A stretch of DNA of 64,000 bases from Rossellomorea aquimaris (lineage in GTDB: Bacteria > Bacillota > Bacilli > Bacillales > Bacillaceae_B): assembly GCF_001877785.1 (NCBI RefSeq), contig NZ_MINN01000106.1, positions 1 through 64,000 of the forward strand, in the 5' to 3' direction. Below are positions 20,806 through 33,953 of this stretch, piece by piece. A program made the position numbers and the translations under genes. The notes under the pieces were generated by a model, which did not search any database, was not told the DNA's origin, and saw only the letters and a program-made list of their open reading frames with translations. Each line of letters starts with the position of its first letter. Positions within the stretch are counted from its first letter, which is position 1.

Positions 20806-21840
20806 ATGCTGAAAAAGCCACTTATTATCTTGTTAAGTGCTCTGACCCTTGCAGCATGCAGTTCAGATAAAGAAGCAGGAAAGAAACCTGCGAAAGAAGA
20901 AACTGCGCCCGTGGCGAATGAAAATGTCGAGAACGTGATGAAGTTCCAGTCACCGCTTACCGGTGAAGAAATGAAGGAAGAATCGACTGATCGCGCGGTC
21001 GCTGTCATGGTAAATAATCATCCGAAGGCAAGGCCTCAATCCGGTCTTTCCAAAGCTGATATAGTGTATGAACTACTGGCAGAAGGGGATGTGACAAGAT
21101 TCCTTGCCATCTTTCAAAGCAGGCAGCCCGATAGAATCGGGCCGGTGCGGAGCGCAAGGGATTATTATATCGACCTTGCAAAAGGCTACGACAGCCTGTA
21201 TCTTGCCCATGGTTACAGCCCCGATGCAAAAGCGATGCTTGTAAGCGGGGAAATCGATCATTTGAACGGGATCAGATATGATGGGACGCTATTCAAGCGG
21301 GCAGAATTCCGGAAGGCGCCTCATAATTCTTATATTTCTTTTGAAAATATTAAAAAAGGGGCAAAAGAGAACGGTTTTTCAATGAAGACTCCTCCTGAGC
21401 CGCTGCGATTTGCTTCAAAAGATGCATCAGTGGATGGAGAAGATGCGGAATCCATCATGATTTCCTATTTTAATAATCCGCTGTTTGATGTCGTCTATGA
21501 ATACAAAGAGGACGAAGGCAAATATGAACGCTATTCGAACGGGGAGCAGACGGTTGATTACGAAACCGAAGATCCGGTCCTGCTTGAAAATATCCTCATT
21601 GCCGAAGCCCCGCATAAGATCATTGACAGTGCAGGCAGAAGGGATATCGACCTGGAATCCGGCGGAAACGCCTACCTCTTGCAGGATGGAAAACTCCGTG
21701 AGGTCAAATGGGAGAACACGGATGGCAGGATCCTTCCATATGAAGACGGGAAGCAGGTACCCCTGAGAAAAGGTGCAACCTGGATCAATATCATCCCGGA
21801 CTCTCCAGGCTTGTCAGGATCTGTATCGTATCAACAATAG
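20806..21840 (+). CDS. yerB: YerB-like DUF3048 lipoprotein
   Basis: This 344-residue protein has a lipoprotein signal peptide ending at the lipobox LAAC with Cys18, followed by a Lys/Glu-rich linker. The main body (about 45-340) is the DUF3048 type, with VMVNNHPKARPQSGLSKADIVYE and IGPVRSARDYY. It should be anchored outside the membrane. The family's role is not established. It sits 42 bp after yerA and 21 bp before yerC, likely one operon. Confidence 0.88.
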   Translation: MLKKPLIILLSALTLAACSSDKEAGKKPAKEETAPVANENVENVMKFQSPLTGEEMKEESTDRAVAVMVNNHPKARPQSGLSKADIVYELLAEGDVTRFLAIFQSRQPDRIGPVRSARDYYIDLAKGYDSLYLAHGYSPDAKAMLVSGEIDHLNGIRYDGTLFKRAEFRKAPHNSYISFENIKKGAKENGFSMKTPPEPLRFASKDASVDGEDAESIMISYFNNPLFDVVYEYKEDEGKYERYSNGEQTVDYETEDPVLLENILIAEAPHKIIDSAGRRDIDLESGGNAYLLQDGKLREVKWENTDGRILPYEDGKQVPLRKGATWINIIPDSPGLSGSVSYQQ

Positions 21841-21861
21841 AGAAGGAAAAGGAGATTATAT

Positions 21862-22164
21862 ATGCAAATAAACAAACTTAGAGGGAAAGAACTGGACCAG
21901 CTTTTTAACGCGGTTCTTTCCCTGCAGGATATGGAAGAATGCTATCGATTCTTTGATGATTTGTGCACGATCAACGAAATTCAGTCCCTTGCGCAAAGAC
22001 TTGAAGTGGCCCGCATGCTTCAAGAAGGCAAAACGTACCATAAAATTGAAACTGAAACGGGAGCAAGCACAGCCACCATCTCCCGGGTGAAGCGCTGCCT
22101 GAACTACGGCAACGACGCGTATCAGCTTGTGCTCGACCGCGTGCATGAAAAAGCGGAAGAATAG
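21862..22164 (+). CDS. yerC: YerC/TrpR-like DNA-binding protein
   Basis: This 100-residue all-helical protein belongs to the YerC/YecD group of TrpR-like regulators. Residues about 38-75 contain the helix-turn-helix (EIQSLAQRLEVARML, then TGASTATISRVKRCL). The ATG follows AAAAGGAGAT. It ends at an intrinsic terminator. Target genes are unknown. Confidence 0.9.
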   Translation: MQINKLRGKELDQLFNAVLSLQDMEECYRFFDDLCTINEIQSLAQRLEVARMLQEGKTYHKIETETGASTATISRVKRCLNYGNDAYQLVLDRVHEKAEE

Positions 22165-22170
22165 TCGAGG

Positions 22171-22204
22171 AACCGTTATCTTAATTGGATAGCGGTTTTT
22201 TGTT
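22171..22204 (+). terminator. yerC terminator
   Basis: AACCGTTATC and GATAGCGGTT form the stem around TTAATTG, followed by a T-run, immediately downstream of yerC. Confidence 0.85.
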
Positions 22205-22375
22205 TGTGTGCTTGTTTGGGATTTTAAGAAGCTAGCTGTAGAGATGGCATTTTATAAAGTGCGGGTGACATCTTATATAGGCCCTTTTATAGATTTTTGT
22301 TTGAAATGGATATGGAATTGGGTTGTTTTATAAGAACAGGACTTCAACTCAGTAATAATCCTGCTGCTCGAGTGT

Positions 22376-22490
22376 GTTTATGATCCATTTTCAGGATTTA
22401 TGATCCATTCCGGAAATTTATGATCCATTCTGAGAAAATATGATCCATTCCAGAGATTTATGATCCATTTTCCAATTTTATGATCTTATA
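22376..22490. repeat. Phased word array 2 (TGATCCATT, exact 20-bp period)
   Basis: TGATCCATT begins at 22381, 22401, 22421, 22441 and 22461, with a decayed sixth copy (TGATCTTAT) at 22481: exactly 20 bp apart. Each copy is preceded by TTTA or AATA, and the 6-7 bases in between vary. It lies in the 540-bp gap between the yerC terminator and pcrB. The rest of that gap shows no gene. Confidence 0.88.
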
Positions 22491-22640
22491 AGATTTATTC
22501 TAATTAAGCTTCACCCCCTGGGTAAGCCGCACAACCCCACGCCCGCACCAACTGCCTACATTACAACAACCCGGCAAACATTCAAACTCCGCCAGGCCCA
22601 GCCCCATCTCAATTTCATTTTTTAACAAAAGACGAGGTAA

Positions 22641-22668
22641 TGCGACTCCCTTCTGCACATGATATAAT
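22641..22668 (+). promoter_or_regulatory. Probable pcrB promoter
   Basis: TATAAT at 22663-22668 is a perfect -10 element, with a weak -35 candidate TGCGAC at 22641-22646 (16-bp spacing). It is 35 bp upstream of the pcrB start. Confidence 0.5.
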
Positions 22669-22702
22669 ACGTTAGATGGATGTATGAATGGAGGAACAAT
22701 CG

Positions 22703-23389
22703 ATGTATGATGTTCAAAAGTGGAGACATGCGTTTAAGCTGGATCCCGATAAACATATAGATGATGATGAGCTGGAGGCTGTATGCGAGTCTGGAACGGA
22801 TGCCATCATTGTAGGGGGAACGGACGGTGTAACTCTCGAGAATGTCCTCGATTTGATGGCGCGGGTGCGCCGCTATACAGTACCGTGTATACTGGAGGTT
22901 TCCAATTTGGAGTCGATCACCCCGGGATTTGATTTGTACTTTATCCCGATGGTGATGAACAGCCCGAACGTTGACTGGGTGACCGGCCTTCATCATCAGG
23001 CGGTGAAGGAATACGGGGAGATCATGAACTGGGATGAAATCCTTGTTGAAGGGTATTGTATCTTGAACAGTGACTGCAAAGCAGCAAAGGTGACGGAAGC
23101 CAATACGGAACTCTCAGGCGAGGATGCCGCTGCGTATGCGATGATGGCGGAGAAGATGTTCAACCTGCCGATTTTCTATCTGGAGTACAGCGGTACATAC
23201 GGTGATATTGATACAGTGAGAGAAGTAAAAGATTCACTTGAAAATACGACCCTTTTCTATGGCGGCGGCATCAAAACCCCAGATCAGGCCCGGGAAATGG
23301 CCGGAGTATCAGACGTGGTCGTCGTTGGAAATATAGTATATGAAGATTTAAAAGCGGCTTTAAAAACAGTTAAGGCCGTAAAGGGATAG
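22703..23389 (+). CDS. pcrB: Heptaprenylglyceryl phosphate synthase
   Basis: PcrB joins heptaprenyl diphosphate to sn-glycerol-1-phosphate, giving an archaeal-like ether lipid precursor in Bacillales. The 228-residue TIM-barrel protein carries [36 protein letters not shown] and the phosphate-binding [11 protein letters not shown] and [10 protein letters not shown]. The ATG at 22703 (MYDVQKW) follows GGAGG by 8 bp; an earlier ATG at 22688 is part of that ribosome site. It is followed by pcrA. Confidence 0.95.
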   Translation: MYDVQKWRHAFKLDPDKHIDDDELEAVCESGTDAIIVGGTDGVTLENVLDLMARVRRYTVPCILEVSNLESITPGFDLYFIPMVMNSPNVDWVTGLHHQAVKEYGEIMNWDEILVEGYCILNSDCKAAKVTEANTELSGEDAAAYAMMAEKMFNLPIFYLEYSGTYGDIDTVREVKDSLENTTLFYGGGIKTPDQAREMAGVSDVVVVGNIVYEDLKAALKTVKAVKG

Positions 23390-23472
23390 ATTCGTACTGG
23401 AGGTTCAGTCCTCTTTAAGATATAATGGAAGACAAATACAGAACAAATGTTCGTTATGGTGGTGAGAATGTT

Positions 23473-25710
<2,238 letters not shown>

Positions 25711-25818
25711 TTGGTAAGTCGTTGAGGTTTAAATAATTTTGGTGTACCTGGTGATTTTAGCGGAAGCCAGAAAATTGCAAGTGTTGATGGGAATCAACAA
25801 CAAAGTTTAAGGCAGTTC

Positions 25819-26054
25819 CAGCTGTTGATTGGAGTGGAAGACGAAGACTCCTATCAGAAAAGCGGAAGGGCTTTGAAGAGAGGCGTGTGGCATAAGACGA
25901 ATCGGCCACGAAGGCGTTTTTTGCCTTCTTGGTCGGTTTGGCTTATGACATGTGCCTCTAAGCCCTGTAGGTAGACAATTAACCCCTCGGAGACGACCGA
26001 GGAGGCTCACGGGCTACCCGCGGAAAGCGAAGTCTTCCACGGAAATCAACAGCG
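25819..26054. repeat. Element A, copy 2, interrupted by element B
   Basis: The outer inverted repeats GCTGTTGATT (25821-25830) and AATCAACAGC (26044-26053) are intact. The second stem is GTGGAAGAC with GTCTTCCAC, differing from copy 1 by matched changes. The middle of the element is replaced by a reverse-oriented element B (25862-25978), after which the A sequence resumes with GAGGAGGCTCACGG and CCCGCGGAAAGCG. Confidence 0.85.
25862..25978 (-). repeat. Element B, copy nested in element A
   Basis: On the minus strand this segment matches the middle unit of the tandem array at 59318-59437: blocks AGGGCTTAGAGGCACATGTC, CATAAGCCAAACCG, AAGGCAAAAAACGCCTT and GCATAAG-type sequence occur in the same order. 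It is the only element B in the window lying within another repeat. Confidence 0.85.
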
Positions 26055-26164
26055 GCATTCAAAGTTCCTAAACCAATTAAACAAACGTTTGATCAACATC
26101 CAAAAACATCGTTAAATCAACGTTCATAAAGTTAAACACTTGTTCAATAAGCGTGAAAGATTAG

Positions 26165-28189
<2,025 letters not shown>

Positions 28190-28204
28190 GAGGTGTAGGA
28201 CGTA

Positions 28205-29359
28205 ATGAAAAAAAGGCTCTCGGCCGTATTAGCCGCCCTGTTGATACTCGGCGGCTGTGCGCCGACGTTTGAAAAGCAGGATCAAGTCGTTCAGGAGAAC
28301 CAGGACAGTGAATCGAAAAAGGCGATCATTCCTAACTTTCAAATTTCAAACGATTACTATAAGACGATGCTCCCTTACGATACCAGTAAAGCGCGCGGGG
28401 TAGTCGTCAATGATCTGGGTTCCCGGTATGATATCAATGAGATTGAAAATGGATTGCTGCGCGTCGCCCAGAACCGTTTTTCAACCGATCAGTATTTCTT
28501 TAAAGAGGGGCAGTTCCTGACGAAGAAAATGGTCGACAGCTGGCTTCAGCGTAAGTTCACGAGTGAACAGCTTGACGACAAAGGGTTGAAGGAAAGCGAG
28601 AATCTGGGGTTGAATCCGGTGCAGCCAAAAGGTGAAGATGCACCGATCTATCTCGCACATATCGTGGAGCATAATTATTTGGTGAAAAAGAAAGATGATA
28701 ACAAAGTAAGGCTCGGCGGTGTGGTCATCGCACTTTCATTGAATTCGGTCAATTATGAAACCAATCTCTCAAACGGAACGAGGATGGTCAAGAACATCAG
28801 CAATGACGTTCTGAAGGAAGAAGGGGCGAAGATGGCCGGCGAGGTAATGAAAAGACTGAGGCAGAAAGAAGAACTTAAAAACGTGCCCATCATGATTGCT
28901 CTGTATAAACAAGCTCCTAAGCAGCAGGTTGTTCCAGGTCAATTCTTTGCCTATGCAACTGTGGAGCCCGGGACCGATAACATTCAGAATTGGGAAGGGA
29001 TCAATGAAGATTACTATATTTTCCCGTCACCGGATGCAGCTGAAGACCACCCGGAAGACAATAAGATTTTCCAAGATCTGAAGAAAGAAATCGAAGGCTA
29101 CTTCCCGGTGTTCACCGGCGTAACGGGAGAAGCGCTGTATCAAGGCGGGAAGCTCACAGACATGAATATGGAAGTGGCGCTGACCTATAATGGCAAAGCG
29201 GAAACAATCGGGTTTGCACGCCAACTGTCCAGCTTGATCGGAAAGAACACTCCAGAAAGCTGGAACGTGGAACTGCTTATTAACTCTTCATACGGCCCCG
29301 AGGCGCTGGTCGTGAAGAAAAAAGGAAGCAAGGAAACCTATCTGCACATTTACGAGTAA
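28205..29359 (+). CDS. camS: CamS-family lipoprotein
   Basis: This 384-residue protein has a lipoprotein signal peptide with lipobox GGC (Cys18) and a long extracellular CamS domain. The family is named after the enterococcal cAM373 sex-pheromone precursor, whose signal peptide is cut into an active peptide; the role of the mature protein is unclear. It follows ligA by 15 bp, the conserved ligA-camS pair of Bacillales, and ends at a terminator. Confidence 0.9.
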   Translation: MKKRLSAVLAALLILGGCAPTFEKQDQVVQENQDSESKKAIIPNFQISNDYYKTMLPYDTSKARGVVVNDLGSRYDINEIENGLLRVAQNRFSTDQYFFKEGQFLTKKMVDSWLQRKFTSEQLDDKGLKESENLGLNPVQPKGEDAPIYLAHIVEHNYLVKKKDDNKVRLGGVVIALSLNSVNYETNLSNGTRMVKNISNDVLKEEGAKMAGEVMKRLRQKEELKNVPIMIALYKQAPKQQVVPGQFFAYATVEPGTDNIQNWEGINEDYYIFPSPDAAEDHPEDNKIFQDLKKEIEGYFPVFTGVTGEALYQGGKLTDMNMEVALTYNGKAETIGFARQLSSLIGKNTPESWNVELLINSSYGPEALVVKKKGSKETYLHIYE

Positions 29360-29365
29360 TTGAAG

Positions 29366-29400
29366 GACCGGTCCTGTCATTGGCATGGCCGGTTTTTTTA
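29366..29400 (+). terminator. camS terminator
   Basis: ACCGG and CCGGT close a stem with inner TGTCA/TGGCA pairing, followed by seven T residues, just after the camS stop. Confidence 0.75.
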
Positions 29401-29464
29401 CTTTTTCGATAAAAATGAAACCTGCTTATCAGTCATACGTATGTTACATAAAGGAGGGATTTAT

Positions 29465-29722
29465 TTGAATGAATTTTACTCCGTTGGATTATTGATTGCT
29501 TCGGTCCTGTTTGTCATTACGCTAGTCATGATTCCGGTTCAATACCGCTACATTAAAGCGATGGAGGAAGAGAAGGAAAAGCATAAACGTAAAGCGGGAG
29601 AGGTATTTGATGAGATGCCTTTCGGTGAAGCGTTCCTTCATCAGAATACCCAAATCAATCCTTTATTCCTTCCGGCAAACCTGATTGCCTATATCATTTA
29701 CAGGCTGAAACATAAGAAATAG
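29465..29722 (+). CDS. Small membrane protein, unknown
   Basis: TTG at 29465 follows AAAGGAGGG by 5 bp, a strong start context. The 85-residue product has one clear N-terminal helix (about 5-26), a charged cytosolic stretch (MEEEKEKHKRKAGEVFDEM) and a second weaker hydrophobic region near 68-80 (LFLPANLIAYIIYRL). I do not recognise the family. It lies alone between the camS terminator and its own terminator. Confidence 0.75.
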   Translation: MNEFYSVGLLIASVLFVITLVMIPVQYRYIKAMEEEKEKHKRKAGEVFDEMPFGEAFLHQNTQINPLFLPANLIAYIIYRLKHKK

Positions 29723-29749
29723 AGGGATTACAATCTCCTTGAAAAATCA

Positions 29750-29774
29750 AGGCCGCTTCCGTGGTCTTTTTTTT
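29750..29774 (+). terminator. Terminator after the small membrane protein gene
   Basis: Stem AGGCCGC/GTGGTCT (with G-T pairs) around TTCC, followed by a run of T residues. Confidence 0.7.
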
Positions 29775-30032
29775 GTGTGCGAAATTTGTCGAATAAAAAT
29801 ACTTAAAAAAAGGTTCCATCTGCAAACTTACTGTTATATAATACAAATATGATAATTAATCTGTATTATAACAATGAATACAGAGCGTGTTCCTACATTC
29901 ATCACAGACATCACTCCATGACATTCCTCACAACACAGATGCGCAATACCTGCAAATTATCTGTATCCATCCGCTGACAAATACTTAAGTATTACCCACT
30001 ATGTTTAAAACAATGAAAAGGGAGAGAGATCA
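29775..30032 (+). promoter_or_regulatory. aceA upstream region with a 14-bp palindrome
   Basis: The 310-bp gap before aceA holds no gene. It contains TATAAT-like boxes near 29836 and a perfect palindrome AATACTTAAGTATT at 29980-29993, about 40 bp before the aceA start, a candidate operator. I saw no clear catabolite-responsive element. Confidence 0.4.
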
Positions 30033-31316
30033 ATGACAAAGAACAGTATGAATGAACGTGCAATGGTTTTACAGGAAAGCTGGGAAATGGATGAAAGATG
30101 GCGCGGTGTATCCAGACCGTTTTCAGCGGAGGACGTCATCCGTTTGAGGGGATCCATCGATATTGAGCATACATTGGCAAAGCGGGGATCGGAGAAGCTT
30201 TGGGATTTGCTTCACGAAGAAGACTATATCAATGCGCTCGGTGCCTTAACCGGAAATCAGGCCGTCCAGCAGGTAAGGGCAGGGCTGAAGGCAATCTACT
30301 TAAGCGGCTGGCAGGTAGCGGCGGACGCCAATCTGTCAGGCCATATGTACCCTGATCAAAGCTTATATCCAGCGAACTCTGTACCATCAGTCGTTAAGCG
30401 CATCAACCAGGCCCTTCAGCGTGCGGACCAGGTTCATTATGTGGAAGGCGATGAATCGATTGACTGGTTTGTCCCGATTGTTGCCGACGCAGAAGCAGGA
30501 TTCGGCGGGCAGCTGAATGTGTTTGAATTGATGAAAGGCATGATCGAGTCCGGTGCATCGGCTGTTCACTTTGAAGATCAGCTTTCCTCAGAGAAGAAAT
30601 GCGGACACCTAGGCGGGAAAGTACTTCTTCCTACTCAAACGGCTGTAAAGAACTTGATCTCAGCCCGTCTGGCGGCGGATGTCATGGGAACGCCGACATT
30701 GATCGTTGCCCGTACGGATGCTAACGCAGCGGACTTGATCACGAGTGACGTCGATTCATATGATGCGCCTTTTATCACCGGAGAGCGTACACCGGAAGGG
30801 TTCTTCCGCACGAAGGCGGGACTCGATCAGGCAATCGCGAGGGGCCTTGCTTATGCACCGTACGCTGACCTTGTGTGGTGTGAAACATCCGAGCCGAACC
30901 TTGAGGAAGCCCGTCAGTTTGCGGAAGCGATTCATAAAGAGCATCCTGGTAAGCTGCTTGCCTATAACTGCTCGCCATCTTTCAACTGGAAGAAGAAGCT
31001 TGATGATGAAACGATCGCGAAATTCCAGGTTGAGCTGGGCAAGATGGGTTATAAGTTCCAATTTGTTACGCTTGCAGGCTTCCATGCATTGAATCACAGT
31101 ATGTTCGAACTGGCAAGAGGCTATAAGGATCGTGGAATGGCCGCATACTCCGAGCTGCAGCAAGCGGAATTCGCAAGTGAGGTGCACGGCTATTCTGCCA
31201 CAAGGCATCAGCGTGAAGTGGGAACCGGCTACTTTGATGAGGTATCCATGGTGATCTCAGGCGGTACTTCATCCACGACGGCCCTGAAAGGATCGACCGA
31301 AGCCGAACAATTTTAA
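30033..31316 (+). CDS. aceA: Isocitrate lyase
   Basis: Isocitrate lyase splits isocitrate into glyoxylate and succinate, the first glyoxylate-shunt step for growth on acetate or fatty acids. The 427-residue protein has the catalytic signature KKCGH with Cys190 in [15 protein letters not shown], and [12 protein letters not shown]. Length and the prokaryotic-type sequence fit the family. GGGAGAGAG precedes the ATG. It stands alone between terminators; no malate synthase gene is present in this window. Confidence 0.96.
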   Translation: MTKNSMNERAMVLQESWEMDERWRGVSRPFSAEDVIRLRGSIDIEHTLAKRGSEKLWDLLHEEDYINALGALTGNQAVQQVRAGLKAIYLSGWQVAADANLSGHMYPDQSLYPANSVPSVVKRINQALQRADQVHYVEGDESIDWFVPIVADAEAGFGGQLNVFELMKGMIESGASAVHFEDQLSSEKKCGHLGGKVLLPTQTAVKNLISARLAADVMGTPTLIVARTDANAADLITSDVDSYDAPFITGERTPEGFFRTKAGLDQAIARGLAYAPYADLVWCETSEPNLEEARQFAEAIHKEHPGKLLAYNCSPSFNWKKKLDDETIAKFQVELGKMGYKFQFVTLAGFHALNHSMFELARGYKDRGMAAYSELQQAEFASEVHGYSATRHQREVGTGYFDEVSMVISGGTSSTTALKGSTEAEQF

Positions 31317-31332
31317 CTGTTAAAAAAATGAA

Positions 31333-31380
31333 CGCCCGTCCCCCGGTGCTTTAAAGCGCTGAGGCACGGGCTTTTTATTT
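31333..31380 (+). terminator. aceA terminator
   Basis: GCCCGT and ACGGGC form the base, with a GCTTTAAAGC-type upper hairpin, then CTTTTTATTT. Its layout strongly resembles the gatB terminator at 49770. Confidence 0.85.
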
Positions 31381-31420
31381 AGGGAGAAAGAATGATGTTT
31401 AAATTTTAATAAATATACTA

Positions 31421-31449
31421 TTGATTTTATTTTTATGCAGTCATATAAT
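31421..31449 (+). promoter_or_regulatory. argC promoter with possible ARG box
   Basis: TTGATT (31421-31426) and TATAAT (31444-31449) are 17 bp apart. The spacer, read on the minus strand (GCATAAAAATAAAATC), resembles the AhrC/ArgR box (GAATAAAAATTCA), so arginine repression by blocking the promoter is likely. The box call is from memory of the consensus. Confidence 0.6.
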
Positions 31450-31488
31450 TAGACCTAATTTAAATCTACTGAGTGTGGTGACTGATTG

Positions 31489-32523
31489 ATGAATGTTGGA
31501 ATTGTTGGATCTACCGGATATGGAGGGGTGGAGCTTCATCGCCTGCTGTCGAATCATCCTGCGATTGATGGGTGTATTTTATATTCATCAAGCTTAAAGG
31601 GAGAATCCTATGCCGAGCAGTATCCCCATCTGACCGGATTGACAAATGATCGGGTCCGGGAGATTCAGATTGATGAAATGAAAGAGCTCGATGCAGTGTT
31701 CCTGGCGGTTCCCGCGGGAATTTCAAAAGAGATGACACCTCAGCTTCTGGATGGGAAAGCGAAAGTCATTGATCTTTCCGGAGACCTGCGGCTGCAGGAT
31801 CCAAAGGAATATGAGGACTGGTACAAAGGCGGGGCTGCAGATCCCTCGGTCTTGAAAGAAGCGGTATACGGACTGACAGAATGCAATCAAGGGGCCATTA
31901 AAGAAGCTGATCTGATTGCAAACCCGGGCTGTTTCCCGACAGCTTCCCTTTTGGCTCTTGCTCCGCTGATACAGAACAAGCTGATAAAGCCGGATTCAAT
32001 CATCATCGATGCCAAAACCGGTCTTTCAGGGGCGGGAAGGAAACCCTCGTTATCTGGCCACTTTTCAGAAACTCAGGAAAATTTGCGGATATACAAGGTG
32101 CATGAACACCAGCACACCCCGGAAATCGAACAGCAGTTGAAGAAGTGGGACGCCGAGACAGGACCGATCACCTTTTCGACGCATCTCATTCCAATGACCA
32201 GGGGCATCATGGCGACAGTCTATTGCGATCTTCAAAAGGAAAAAACAACCGGTGAACTCCATGAAGAATACCGCCGTTTTTACAGCGGCAGCCCGTTTGT
32301 ACGCATACGGCCGATCGGCCAATACCCCGGCACGAAAGAAGTATTCGGGACCAATTTCTGTGATATTGCGATAAAAACAGATTCAAGGACAGGCAGAGTC
32401 ACCATCGTGTCCGTCATCGACAATCTGATAAAAGGCGCGGCAGGCCAGGCAGTACAGAATATGAATCTCTTATTTGGTCTCGAAGAAACGGCAGGCCTTC
32501 ACTATTATCCTATTTATCCATAG
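31489..32523 (+). CDS. argC: N-acetyl-gamma-glutamyl-phosphate reductase
   Basis: ArgC reduces N-acetylglutamyl phosphate to the semialdehyde with NADPH. The 344-residue protein has a Rossmann start VGIVGSTGYGGVEL and the catalytic cysteine in IANPGCFPTAS (about residue 148). ATG 31489 is preceded in frame by TTG 31486. It heads the cluster argCJBD-carAB-argF. A ~200-bp gap with a dispersed repeat separates it from argJ. Confidence 0.96.
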   Translation: MNVGIVGSTGYGGVELHRLLSNHPAIDGCILYSSSLKGESYAEQYPHLTGLTNDRVREIQIDEMKELDAVFLAVPAGISKEMTPQLLDGKAKVIDLSGDLRLQDPKEYEDWYKGGAADPSVLKEAVYGLTECNQGAIKEADLIANPGCFPTASLLALAPLIQNKLIKPDSIIIDAKTGLSGAGRKPSLSGHFSETQENLRIYKVHEHQHTPEIEQQLKKWDAETGPITFSTHLIPMTRGIMATVYCDLQKEKTTGELHEEYRRFYSGSPFVRIRPIGQYPGTKEVFGTNFCDIAIKTDSRTGRVTIVSVIDNLIKGAAGQAVQNMNLLFGLEETAGLHYYPIYP

Positions 32524-32629
32524 GCTCTTTTCGCATACTTTGCCTGAGTTGAACACAAGAAAATACCGGAACTTGGGTATTTTTCGCTTGTCCGTCCATC
32601 TGGTGCGTAAGCTTTAGATCGAAAAGAGC
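32524..32629. repeat. Element C, dispersed repeat with 10-bp inverted ends
   Basis: GCTCTTTTCG (32524-32533) and CGAAAAGAGC (32620-32629) are perfect inverted ends of a 106-bp segment. Inside is a terminator-like hairpin (AAATACC/GGGTATTTTT, 32560-32585). I recall similar segments (GCTCTTTTCGCATACTTT start) in other Bacillus spacers. It separates argC from argJ and could reduce read-through. Confidence 0.65.
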
Positions 32630-32720
32630 ACGTCCACAAGCTATATTCAGGCTATAAGTCTATTTACGAAAGGCAGCAACCTTATAGAAAACAGCCTATC
32701 CATAAAAGGAGGAGAGAGTT

Positions 32721-33953
32721 GTGAGTGTCATTGAGAAAAAAGCAGTGCAGAAGGTTGAAGGGGGAGGCATATTATCCCCGGCGGGCTTTAAGGCAGGAGG
32801 CATCCATATCGGACTTCGTTATGAGAAAAAGGATTTTGGCGTCATTTATAGTGAAAGACCTGCACAGAGCGCAGCGGTTTATACCGAAAGTCATTTTCAG
32901 GCGGCCCCGTTAAAAGTGACGCAGCAGAGCATCGCCTCCGCTGGCCTACTTCAGGCAATTGTGTGCAACAGTGCAATCGCCAATGCGTGCACGGGTGAAC
33001 AGGGACTGAAGGATGCCTATAAAATGCGGGAATTGATCGCAAAACGCTTTAGACTGCCTGAGGAGTATGTTGCCGTTGCCTCAACCGGAGTGATCGGTGA
33101 GTGCCTCCCGATGAAAAAGATCGAACAGGGCTGCAGCAATATTGCGGTCCATAAGGATTACAACAGTGCCAAATCATTTCAGCAGGCGATCCTGACGACA
33201 GATATAGTTGAAAAGGCGGCTTGTGTTGAAGTGACGGCAGACGGAAAAACCATCACGATCGGGGGTGCTGCCAAGGGTTCGGGAATGATCCATCCCAACA
33301 TGGGGACGATGCTCGGATTCATCACAACGGATGCGAATATCTCAGCCCCGGTCCTTCAAAGCGCCTTGAAGAAAGCAGTCAATACCACATTCAACCAGAT
33401 CACCGTCGACGGTGAGACGTCTACGAACGATATGGTCATCGTGATGGCGAATGGAACGGCAGGTCATAAGCCGTTAAATGAAAATCATCCTGACTGGGGG
33501 AACTTCCAGGAAGGACTGACTCTTTTATGTGAAGACCTGGCAAAACAGATCGCCCGTGACGGGGAAGGTGCAACCAAACTGGTGGAAGTGTCGGTGAAAG
33601 GGGCACACTCGGACGGGGATGCCAAGACCATCGCGAAGAAAATAGTGGGCTCGAATCTCGTCAAGACAGCCATTTACGGGGCAGACCCAAACTGGGGAAG
33701 GATCGTCGGGGCAATGGGGCACAGCCCTGCAGTCCTGCAGCCTGACTTATGTGATATATACATTGGCAGGGAACTTGTTTTCTCTGAAGGCACCCCGCAA
33801 GCCTTCAATGAACAGAGTGTCAGTGACTATATGAAAAACGAAGAATGTGTAGAAATCAGCGTCTTTTTAAAGGACGGCGCAGGAGAAGGAAAAGCCTGGG
33901 GGTGTGATTTAACGTATGACTATGTCAAAATCAATGCCAGCTACCGGACGTGA
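32721..33953 (+). CDS. argJ: Glutamate N-acetyltransferase / amino-acid acetyltransferase
   Basis: ArgJ transfers the acetyl group from N-acetylornithine to glutamate and may also use acetyl-CoA. The 410-residue precursor starts with GTG after AAAGGAGGAGAG. It is normally self-cleaved before a conserved Thr; here the site reads MIHPNMGTMLGF near residue 190, with Gly rather than the commoner Ala before Thr. The Thr nucleophile is kept. It overlaps argB by 38 bp. Confidence 0.96.
   Translation: MSVIEKKAVQKVEGGGILSPAGFKAGGIHIGLRYEKKDFGVIYSERPAQSAAVYTESHFQAAPLKVTQQSIASAGLLQAIVCNSAIANACTGEQGLKDAYKMRELIAKRFRLPEEYVAVASTGVIGECLPMKKIEQGCSNIAVHKDYNSAKSFQQAILTTDIVEKAACVEVTADGKTITIGGAAKGSGMIHPNMGTMLGFITTDANISAPVLQSALKKAVNTTFNQITVDGETSTNDMVIVMANGTAGHKPLNENHPDWGNFQEGLTLLCEDLAKQIARDGEGATKLVEVSVKGAHSDGDAKTIAKKIVGSNLVKTAIYGADPNWGRIVGAMGHSPAVLQPDLCDIYIGRELVFSEGTPQAFNEQSVSDYMKNEECVEISVFLKDGAGEGKAWGCDLTYDYVKINASYRT

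Noticed and set aside
22376..22490. Phased arrays as tandem peptide-coding repeats
   Set aside because: Periods of 20, 20-21 and 25 bp are not multiples of three, so no frame can be maintained; no start or ribosome site lies before them.
26061..26160. Possible further word array before ligA (ATCAAC and GTTAAA words)
   Set aside because: Spacing of 22 and 27 bp and poor word conservation do not meet the pattern seen in the other arrays.
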